A stretch of 16,249 bases of DNA from Gonium pectorale (lineage: Eukaryota > Chlorophyta > Chlorophyceae > Chlamydomonadales > Volvocaceae), in NCBI GenBank assembly GCA_001584585.1, contig LSYV01000015.1, positions 1,489,607 through 1,505,855 on the forward strand, given 5' to 3'. The notes below the pieces were generated by a model, which was given only the letters and a program-made list of their open reading frames with translations, was not told the origin of the DNA and did no database searches. Each line of letters begins with the position of its first letter. Position 1 is the first letter of the stretch. Of the stretch, positions 9,028 through 16,249 are shown in pieces. Both the position numbers and the translations under genes were made by a program.

Positions 9028-12000
9028 GGGTGGGGGTCAGGTGCGCGGGGTGCCTACTGCTTGGCCATGGCGCTGGCGCGGGCGGGACAGGTGGGCGGAG
9101 GGGTGGGCGTTAGAACACGAGGCAACGCCCTTGCTCAGGGTCCATGCAGTTTACGCACAGTACGGCAAACAGCGCACGGCCCTGGGCAGGCGCCTGTGGC
9201 GACAGGATGTAGCGCCTCATAAGATCCGGACCCGCCTTGGCCCAAACCCACCAGTGCCTGCGTCCTCCCGCGCCCCCCCCCGCTCTGGGCTCGCGGCGCC
9301 AGTGCTGTGCCAGTTTGTCCGCGTGTTAGGTTGAGCGGGCGGCCACGGGATTTCACTCCTTTGTCTCCTTTTCAACTCACCAGCGCCTACAATCGACAAA
9401 GGTGCGCTTCAGCGCTGCTCGTCGCTGATCCCTAGGTCGCCAACAACAACCCCAAGACCGCCACCGCGATTCGGTGTCCCCCTGCGACCCGTTGCCTTCC
9501 TTCGCTACCACCCCCCGCACCTTCCGCTGCCTTTCCCACTGCGCCAGCAGTGCGGGGAGTTCGCTCCATGAGGCCAGCCCCGACCACCCCGGTGGTGCCG
9601 CGCCCTGAGAGCCCGCGGGGTGGCCGCCCGAGGGGGCCAGCGACGCAAACACCTTGGAGTTTGGCTTGAAGCCTGAGACGGGGTGGAGCGGGGGGCCGGG
9701 GGGTAGGACGGTGTCGGGCAGGCCTTTTGGGAATGCGCACAGGGGACAAGGCGCGTCCGCGGTTGGGGCGTAGGGGCGCAAAGTCGGGGCGTGCGTACAT
9801 GGAAGCCAGCGACTGGGCGCCGCCGCAAGCGGCCGCAGCCTGCAGGTGGGGCCGGGGATGAGCGGAGGGCCCGCCTCACCCACAACAGCCTCGCCTCCCC
9901 CTCCGGCCCCGCTTCGCCCCTAGAGACAGCCGGCCTCCTGTCCCGCCCCGTGCCCCTCTCCCCCGGGGGCACGCACCCCCCGCTCCCCCGGGGCCATGCA
10001 CCCCCCGTTTCCCCGGGGGCACGCACCGGCCTGCACGTCCTGGAACGCCCGCGCCGCCAGCCTGCTCTTGAGCGCCGCATTCTCCTCCAGCAGCGCAGCC
10101 ACGTCCTCCCGATTCTGCCGTGCGGCCGCGCTGGCCAGGTCCCGGAAGGCGTCGAACTCGCGCTGCACGGCCACCTTCTGCTGGTTGAGCGCCGCCAGCT
10201 CGCCGGCCAGGGTCTGCGTGACAGGAGGAGACGGGTGGCCGCTCGAAGACTGGGCGCGGGGAGAGACACTTGGGTGGCAGAGCCAGCGCCAGGACCAGTG
10301 CCGGCATCAGCGCCACCTCCACCATCCCCGGGCACTCGCCGTCAGAGATGGGGAGATCCCTACCGGGATGACTTCGCCCAACTTAACACCGGGAAGTGTC
10401 TGGAGCCAACACGGAGGCAAGGTATAAACTGAAACGCCGGAATGTCCCAACCACCCGTGCGGTGCACCAACGCCCCGACGGGCAGAGCGACTTCTTGCAA
10501 CCCCGCTGACCCTCGGCAGCCAGCCCCGCCCCCCGGCAAAACATTCTCCTTTGCTCTCAAGTCCCTCCCCCCCCCCCGGCCGCGCCCCCGGCCGCGCCCC
10601 TGCCTCGCACCATGGCGTCCGAGCTGCGCGCCTGCTCCTCCAGCTGCTGCCTCACGCGGCCCAGCTCCGCATCCAGCCGGGCCGCCTGCGCCTCGGCCTC
10701 CTCCGTGGCGCGGGCCACCTCCGCCTGCCACGCCTCGGTCAGGGCCGCCTCAGCCGCCGCCACGGCCTGCTTCCTACAAGGACGAGGGGAGGGCGCGAAG
10801 CGGGGGGGGGGCAGGCAGGTGGGAGAGAGCGCAAGGGGGCATGAGGAGGCAGCTCAGTGCTTGCAACCCCTGGCGCCGGGCGCTAACACACCCAGGAGCG
10901 GGACCTCCCACATCGCCTCGTCGGGATCCGGCTCCAACGGTCTTACGCGCCTGCTCGCCCGGCGCCTCTTGATCCGCAAACCCAGCCTCCGGTGCAGCGC
11001 CTCTCGCCCCGCCCTGCCCCGTGCGTTTCCTCACAGTCGACCCGCCGCCACCTCAATCCCTCACCTCCCCCAACCCCACCCCATGCCGACCCCGCCAACC
11101 GCTGCCCAGCCCTGCCTGTTTGCGTTGGCCGCCTGCAGCTCCTGCCGCAGCGACTGCAGCTCCGCGTCCCGGGCGCGCATCTCCAGGTCGTACCGGGCCT
11201 GGGGTGGCGGCGGGCGGGGTGGGCGGGGCAGGGGGTGACTCGGGGGGGGGGGGGCGGCACGAGGTGCCCGAGGCGCACCCCGGTGGCCACAGCGTATGGC
11301 TGCGGGGCTGTGCTCCGGAACTGCGCCCTGCGCCGAGAACGCTGCCTGCCTGACTCCCTGTCCCCTCGATACCGCTGCACCCACACCCCAGCTGCACCGG
11401 TCCCTCTGTTCCTACGCCAGCGCCTTGCCCTATTCTCGCCCCATTCGCCAGACCATAGGAAATCCCTGTATCAACGCCCTGCCCCCACGATGGTCAGTCG
11501 TAATAGCGATACCTGCAGCAGCGCCAGCTCGTGCTGTAGCCGGTCCAGCTCGTCCTCGACCACCTGGGGGGTGGGTGGGAGATGCAACGACACGCGGTTC
11601 AGCGAAAAGGCGCGGGCGTGCATGTAGTATGCGGGCACGTGTGGAGGCCCGCGCAAAGTCGCGTGCGGGGGGACGTTTGGGAGCAGGCAAGCCCCAAGAT
11701 GGCAAGCGGGCGGGCGGGCGGGTTGCTGCTCGCAGCGATGGAGGCGGCGGAGCGCGACTGAAGCCACGGGGCACGAGACCACAGTGATGCCTCCGCATCA
11801 CCCCGACCCACAGCTGACGCGACGGCGCCACGCTGAGAAGCTGTACCCATGCGCTCCTTTGGATTGCGTTGAAACGAAACGACGCATACGACGAGCGTGA
11901 GCGCGAAAGTGATGGTATCGTTGCAATGCGCCATGTGTCCGTTCAGCCCCGGGGGGCAGGAACGTCCACAAACACCTGTCCTTCCACAAACACCTGGCCT

Positions 12001-13438
12001 TCTAATGCCGCCTGGCGCTTGCCGGTTGCGCACCGCCTGCCGCCGCCATCCGCACCTGCGCCACAGCCGTCCGCGCATGTGCTTCGTCCGCCTGCCGCTC
12101 CGCCGCCTCGGCCTCCGCGGCTGCCGCAAGCGCCTCCCGCAGTGCGCGCTTCTGTGCCGCGTACATGCGCCGGCTCTCCTCTAGCTCCTGCAGTGCGGGC
12201 AGCAGGGAGCGGGCGGCCGGTGCGGGTGGCGTCGGCAGGCGGCAGGGCCGGGCGCGCGGGCAAGCGGGTACCAGACATACCAGCGTCACCACCGCCTCCC
12301 CCTAATAGACGCCTGCGCCTAGAGTCCATTGGGCTGCCGGCTAGGTAGCATATGTGCTGCTTGCTTGCTTGACGCCATCTAACGCCCATGTCGTTAGCAA
12401 TCTCAGGCTTCTTATGCCCAGGTTTCCATACGGTAGGCCATCCATGCCGCCGGAGCAAGGGCGCCACCTTCGGCGGCGAACGGCCAAGTTTGCGTCACGG
12501 GAGCACTCATGAACCCGGCCCCGCCGTCCCGCGTCCCCCTCCCTAACGCGTCTCCATATCACCTGCCGCGCCGAAGGCCACCTCGCGCAACCCCGGGTAT
12601 TCCTCCCCTCCATCCCTGCCTCTCCTCGCCATCGGGGCCGCCCCTGGGTGTCCAGCCCCTCCATCCTTGCCTGCCTGCCAGGGCCCTACACCTTCCTCCT
12701 CCGCCCCTGCCCCGCACCTCCTCTTTCTGCCCCAACTGCGCCTCCAGCTGCTCGATGTGCGCTGCCAGGCTGGCCAGCTGCCGGTCCTTCTCGCCAGCAA
12801 CGCTGGCAGCCAGCTCCGCCACGCGCTCCTGGGCCACCGCCACCTCCTTGCGCGACAGCTGGACGGTCTGCGGTGGCCAGGGACGGTGAGGGGCGATGGG
12901 TAGGGCCGGAGCGGAGCGGGAGAAAGGGGGCTAGGAGGCGGGGGGGAGGGGGGGAGCGAGGAGCAGGGCGAGGCCGCCTGCGTCCGGGGCCTGTCAGTGC
13001 AGAGGCAGTGGATTGTCGGAGCGGGGGTGGGAGGGAGATGCCATTTGCTCGTCTGGGAGACGGAGGGGGACGCATGAGGAGTTGGCGAGGTAGCTCCACC
13101 TTTGTCAGGCTCCCCTCCGTGCCAAAACCCGGAAGCCAAGACCATCGCCCGCGCACAATGTGCATGTTCGGTAGGAAACACCATCCGAAATTTATTGGTA
13201 GCTCCTTCGGGATGCTCACCTTGGCCGCTAACTCCTTGCGGACTTCCATGAGCTCTTTCCGCGTTCGCGTCAACTCGTCCTCCAGCGCCGCAATTGCAAC
13301 AGTGTGCACGCTCTCAACACTAGCATTGGCTATGCTCTGTGCGGTGTCCTGCAGTGTCCTTGCTTGCTGTTGCGCATCCAGCTCCTCCTCCCCTTCCTCG
13401 TCCTCCAGCCACATGAGTTGGTCGTCTTCCCCGCCCAT
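7531..13438 (-). CDS. Unrecognised coiled-coil protein with one hydrophobic segment, about 10 exons
   Basis: Proposed exons, in transcript order: 13438-13220, 12867-12718, 12187-12056, 11563-11513, 11198-11100, 10766-10611, 10213-10027, 9672-9521, 8770-8629, 8196-7531. This gives about 650 aa if one extra base in the ninth exon is discounted. Phases agree through exon 8. The N-terminus is acidic (MGGEDDQLMWLEDEEGEEEL). Exons 1-7 form a Glu/Ala/Gln/Arg-rich heptad coiled coil (e.g. QELEESRRMYAAQKRALREA across a junction). Exon 8 is Pro/Ser/Trp-containing. Exon 9 has a ~20-residue hydrophobic stretch, and exon 10 starts ATEELDKLLDAA then becomes Gly/Ala/Glu-rich. The architecture recalls membrane-anchored tethers such as golgins, but the long tail after the hydrophobic segment is atypical and no family signature was recognised. 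ATG 13438 is the first in-frame ATG. Weak points are the exon 5/6 junction, a possible extra exon at 9839-9741, and the 3' end. Confidence 0.65.
8586..8614 (-). repeat. C6A/TG6 tract just downstream of the exon 9 donor (minus-strand gene)
   Basis: The plus strand shows runs of C(6-7) separated by single A. In the minus-strand transcript this is G-runs separated by U, a strong G-quadruplex motif, starting about 15 nt after the exon 9 donor at 8628-8627. Confidence 0.8.
8629..8770 (-). other. Hydrophobic exon with an apparent 1-nt insertion
   Basis: Exon 9 of the minus-strand gene, between the acceptor ending at 8771 and the donor GTGCGC at 8628. Entered in phase 0 it reads GLLPLLIIGTLVG with perfect GC3 codons, then turns into low-quality sequence. 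From the same place the next frame reads LLMLLAVIRAAAATRSEH and continues cleanly to the donor. Removing one base from the 5-C run at 8731-8735 joins the two into 47 codons that leave in phase 0, as the last exon needs. Without it, the tail would be read in an Arg-rich frame ending near 7955. The alternative is an extra 44-nt exon (9424-9381) that brings the reading into the second frame from the start. Confidence 0.55.
8996..9024. repeat. (GT)14 microsatellite
   Basis: An uninterrupted GT/AC dinucleotide run of 29 nt, inside intron 8 (9520-8771) of the minus-strand gene. A useful length-polymorphism marker; no function is implied. Confidence 0.97.
9741..9839 (-). other. Candidate cassette exon (99 nt) in the minus-strand gene
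   Basis: It is bounded by a good acceptor (CCCCACCTGCAG) and a GTGCGC donor. Its 99 nt start and end in the phase-1 frame required between exon 7 (ending at 10027) and exon 8 (starting at 9672), so including or skipping it leaves the frame intact. However, the frame with the best codon usage across it is the phase-0 one (SLASMYARPDFAPLRP), which does not join its neighbours. It may therefore be intronic, alternative, or part of a different structure. Confidence 0.35.
9961..10029 (-). repeat. 25-bp tandem repeat, about 2.7 copies, overlapping a splice donor
   Basis: CCCCGGGG boxes recur at 9961, 9986 and 10011, exactly 25 bp apart. Each is followed by an ACGCACC or ATGCACC block. On the minus strand each unit reads GTGCGTG (or GTGCATG) then CCCCGGGG. 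The rightmost copy is the exon 7 donor itself (GT at 10026-10025). Confidence 0.85.
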
Positions 13439-13840
13439 TTTGCCCACACCTATCACGAAGGCCTGGGGCAAACCCCGTCACAGGGCCATAACAAGAAACG
13501 AACACTGTCGTCTCGAATTTATGCTTCGATTTACTATAACCTGCTTTGTCTTTGTGCAGTATCGTTGAATAAAAAGCGCCCTCGCAGCGAGGCACGACTA
13601 CGGCAGTCCAAAGCAAAAACTTCCCCTTCCCCTCTCCTTGCTACTTGTGAATCTATGCCAAAAGTATAGAGTTGTTTAGTCACTTGAACCCTTGTGGCTT
13701 CTCTCACGACTATTTTTCTCTCTTGGATCGAGTGACATCTTAGCGAATGTAATACTTTACTATATGCCTAGCATTAAAATTTGAGTGAGCTGCAGCGGCA
13801 GCAGTGGTCACGTCCATTTTGCGTTAGGCGCTTGAGCAAC
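13439..13840. promoter_or_regulatory. Divergent intergenic promoter region
   Basis: 402 bp separate the start codons of the minus-strand coiled-coil gene and the plus-strand Sec14 gene. The part from about 13540 to 13790 is much more AT-rich than the flanks, as expected for promoters in this GC-rich genome. TATA-like ACTATATG lies about 80 nt before the Sec14 ATG. Both leaders must be short, and the promoters are either shared or back-to-back. No specific transcription-factor site was recognised. Confidence 0.65.
13478..13489 (-). promoter_or_regulatory. Possible upstream micro-ORF (M-A-L-stop) of the coiled-coil gene
   Basis: ATG GCC CTG TGA lies 39 nt upstream of the main ATG at 13438. It matters only if this stretch is part of the mRNA. 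An acceptor-like TTTGCCCCAG between the two could splice it away. Confidence 0.3.
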
Positions 13841-16249
13841 ATGCCGCTGAGCGACTATGGCTACACAATCGAAGGGAGAGGCCTTAGCGCTGATCAGTTG
13901 GTGAGCATAGGGGTGGCGTGCAGCGAACCAGGGGACTGGGACGCCTCCAGCAGCTTCCCCTTAATTTGGTCACCTTTGCAGGCCAAGGTCGCCTCCTTTA
14001 AGCGTATGCTTATACAAAGCGGCTCTTGGGGTGGCCATTTCGGTAAGAGTTTGACTCGGTTGACTTGCGGGCGTACGAGGCGACGCGTTCTTCCTCTCAA
14101 CTTGGCACAGATACGCACTCTGGCGTGCATGGGGATGCCAGGCTCCGCCTCACCCTGCCCACAAGTGCCCACCCAACACACCGCCCTGCACCATCCCAAA
14201 CCAACGCCCATCACCCCCGGCCCCACCCTGCATTTCAGATGACCACGATTGTGCGCGCTTTCTCAAAGCCAGACAGTATGATCTGCAAGCAGCGAAACAG
14301 ATGTGGGAGAGCATGCTCGCGTGGCGGCGGGAGCAGCGAGTCGATTCCATCCACGAGTGGTTTGTCTTTGCGGAGCGGGAGGAGTACGACCGGGTCTTCC
14401 CCACCGGATTGCATAAGACAGACAAGGAGGTATGGGCGCGTCGCGTCTCATGGCCTTGGGGACGGGGCAGAGCGGGCACCACCGGGGTTGCAGCACCTCC
14501 ACAAGGGGGCGTGCCAACGAGGGATGGCGGCTCCTTCCGCGCCCACCACAAATGTGGACACCACTCCTGGGGGCTCCGCCGGTTCGGAGGTGGCTGGCCC
14601 ATTCTTGCACCTGCGGACGGTCTACTGGCAGTGCTTACCCATAGACTGTTGGAAGGCGCCGTCCGTCATATTTGCGTGGGCTGGTGCGGACACGCCCACT
14701 CTGCAGCCCCATCTGCAGCATCGGAGCTCCATAGCGCCGGCTGCACCGAACCAACGCTCCCTCCCACCTACTCCCCCGCTCAATCCCACTCCCGGCTCCC
14801 GCCATCGTGCGCCTTCCACTCCTCCCTTCCCACCAGGGCCACCCCGTGCTGATCCAGCAGCTGGGCCGCGTCAACATCGGGGCGCTCTATAAGGTCACCA
14901 CAGATGACCGCATCCGCCTGGCGCACATTGCGGAGAACGAGCACCTGCGCCGGGCCGTCTTCCCCGCCTGCTCGCGCGCCGCTGGGCGGCCGGTGGACCA
15001 GCTGTTCACCATTATCGACCTCGAGGGCGTCGCGTTTACGTGAGCAGAGCGGGGGCCCTGGACGAGGCCCGCACACGGCACGACCGAACTCGCTTACGCA
15101 GGCTGCCCTGGCTGCTGCTCGTACTGCTGCGGATTCAGTGCTCCCTTGAAACTGCTCCCACACCCTGACTGCCGACATCATCTCAGGCTCCGCCCCACAG
15201 CACGTCCTCTTCCCCCCTCCCTATCGCGCCCCCCACCCCATCGCCATTCCGCCACCCTGCACCTCGCCGCCCCTCGGGCCTGCAGGAGCATGATGCGCAC
15301 GACGTCGCTGCTCAAGATGTTCATGGCCATGGACAGCAACAACTACCCGGAGACGCTGGCGCACATGGCCATCATCAACGCGCCCGGCTGGTTCTCAACC
15401 TCGTGGAGCGCGGTCAAGAGCGTGCTGAGCGGGGACACGGTCAAGAAGATCCAGGTGACTTCGTGGGATTGGGAAGGGCGGTGCCGGGGGCGCAGTGTAC
15501 CCAGAACGGGGACCTTTTAGCGCATGTGCCGCATCAGAGGAATGACGGCCTGGGCCTCATGGAAGTTGGCTTATAAAGGAGTCTGTGCACTGCTGCAAGG
15601 CGCCATTGCCGTGGCCAGGGTGGTGCTGGGGGATTTCTCCTCCCCCAGCACCACGGCATGCGTTGCCCCCGGGCCGATCTTCCTTTCCTGCTGTGGTACT
15701 TGCACGACCTCATGGTAACACCCGGCCCTGCACCCGGCCCCCAGATCCTTGGCAAGGACTACCAGGCAGCCCTGCTGCAGCACATCCCCCGGGAGAACCT
15801 GCTGGTGGAGTACGGCGGCGCCTCAGCGGGGCGCGTCACCGACAACATCGGGCCCTGGCAGGAACCGCTGCTGCCGCCGGTGGAAATGCTACCGGAGCCG
15901 CCCGCCTCGCCGCTGCGGCCGCTGCCCACCGCGCTGACAGGGCAGGAGGACGACGCGGAGGGTGGGGTGGACGTCACCGTGCATGGCGCAGTGTCTCCGG
16001 TGGCCACGGGCAGCGGGAAGGCCGACGGCGGCCACTCGCCCCCCTCGGGCAGCCCCCCGCCCTCCGCCAAGCGGATCCACGTCCTGGAGCCGCTGCGGCC
16101 GCCACCGCAGCCGCTGGCGCCCGGTGCCGCCGCCACGCATGCGGACCCAGCCGGCCAGACGCACGGCACCGGAACCACCGGCGGCGGCAGCCCCACCCAC
16201 AGCGACGCGACCTCAGACACGACCCATAACATGGCGGCGCCCTTGCTCA
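13841..16249 (+). CDS. SEC14-like CRAL-TRIO lipid-transfer protein, 6 exons, 3' end beyond the window
   Basis: Exons: 13841-13900, 13982-14042, 14239-14429, 14837-15039, 15286-15454, 15745 to the window edge. All introns are GT-AG and in phase, giving 396 residues so far with no stop. Residues ~45-104 form a CRAL-TRIO N-terminal helical region (CARFLKARQYDLQAAKQMWE, then MLAWRREQRVDSI). The lipid-binding fold follows: GHPVLIQQLGRV (105-116), FTIIDLEGVAFT (161-172), YPETLAHMAIINAPGWFSTS (192-211), TVKKIQILG, and HIPRENLLVEYGG (241-253). These are hallmarks of Sec14p-type phosphatidylinositol/phosphatidylcholine transfer proteins that act at Golgi and other membranes. From ~265 on the chain is Pro/Gly/Ala-rich and looks disordered; no GOLD or nodulin-like domain is visible before the edge. 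ATG 13841 is chosen because it opens the in-phase first exon. The family is certain; the lipid specificity is not. Confidence 0.92.

Noticed and set aside
9961..10029. CRISPR-like array
   Set aside because: The 25-bp units are contiguous, with no spacers, and the context is a eukaryotic intron.
13439..13471. N-terminal extension of the coiled-coil protein from a TTG at 13471
   Set aside because: Nuclear algal genes start at ATG; the first in-frame ATG is 13438.
12648..13568. 306-codon open frame on the plus strand
   Set aside because: Antisense to coiled-coil exons 1-2. The minus strand shows phase-matched splice sites and better codon usage.
13781..13840. N-terminal extension of the Sec14 protein from a TTG at 13781
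   Set aside because: Not an ATG. The ATG at 13841 opens the in-phase first exon.

Overview
The window looks like nuclear DNA of a volvocine green alga (Chlamydomonas / Gonium / Volvox relatives). It is very GC-rich with strong G/C at third codon positions. Genes are broken into many short exons with GTGAGT/GTGCGT-like donors and C-rich acceptor tracts. The poly(A)-signal candidates are TGTAA, a histone 3' stem-loop is present, and histone H3 reads T-P-A-T-G-G, one residue shorter than the usual S-A-P-A-T-G-G. A conserved ciliary gene (CCDC113/FAP263) points to a flagellated cell.

Layout: (1) 1-324 (+), 3' part of a replication-type histone H3 gene, with its stem-loop at 371-386. (2) 387-1457, gene-free DNA with an AT-rich island and the probable promoter/leader of the next gene. 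(3) 1458-6247 (+), an eight-exon gene for the axonemal coiled-coil protein CCDC113/CFAP263 (FAP263), 426 aa, with every splice junction in phase. (4) 6248-7530, two 3' UTRs facing each other; each has a TGTAA signal and the signals lie about 150 bp apart. (5) 13438-7531 (-), a gene of about ten exons for an unrecognised protein: acidic N-terminus, long coiled coil, one hydrophobic segment near the C-terminus, then a Gly/Ala/Glu-rich tail. Some junctions are ambiguous, and the hydrophobic exon appears to carry one extra base. (6) 13439-13840, a compact divergent promoter. (7) 13841-16249 (+), a six-exon, 3'-incomplete gene for a SEC14/CRAL-TRIO lipid-transfer protein.

The genes do not form an operon-like unit. 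FAP263 acts in the axoneme and H3 in chromatin. The Sec14 gene and the coiled-coil/membrane gene share a promoter region, so co-expression is possible, but any joint role in membrane traffic is inference. No mobile element with recognisable coding capacity, CRISPR array, tRNA or rRNA was seen. The best leads are the unidentified coiled-coil/membrane protein and its split hydrophobic exon, a 25-bp tandem repeat that contains a splice donor, and telomere-like repeats inside a FAP263 intron.
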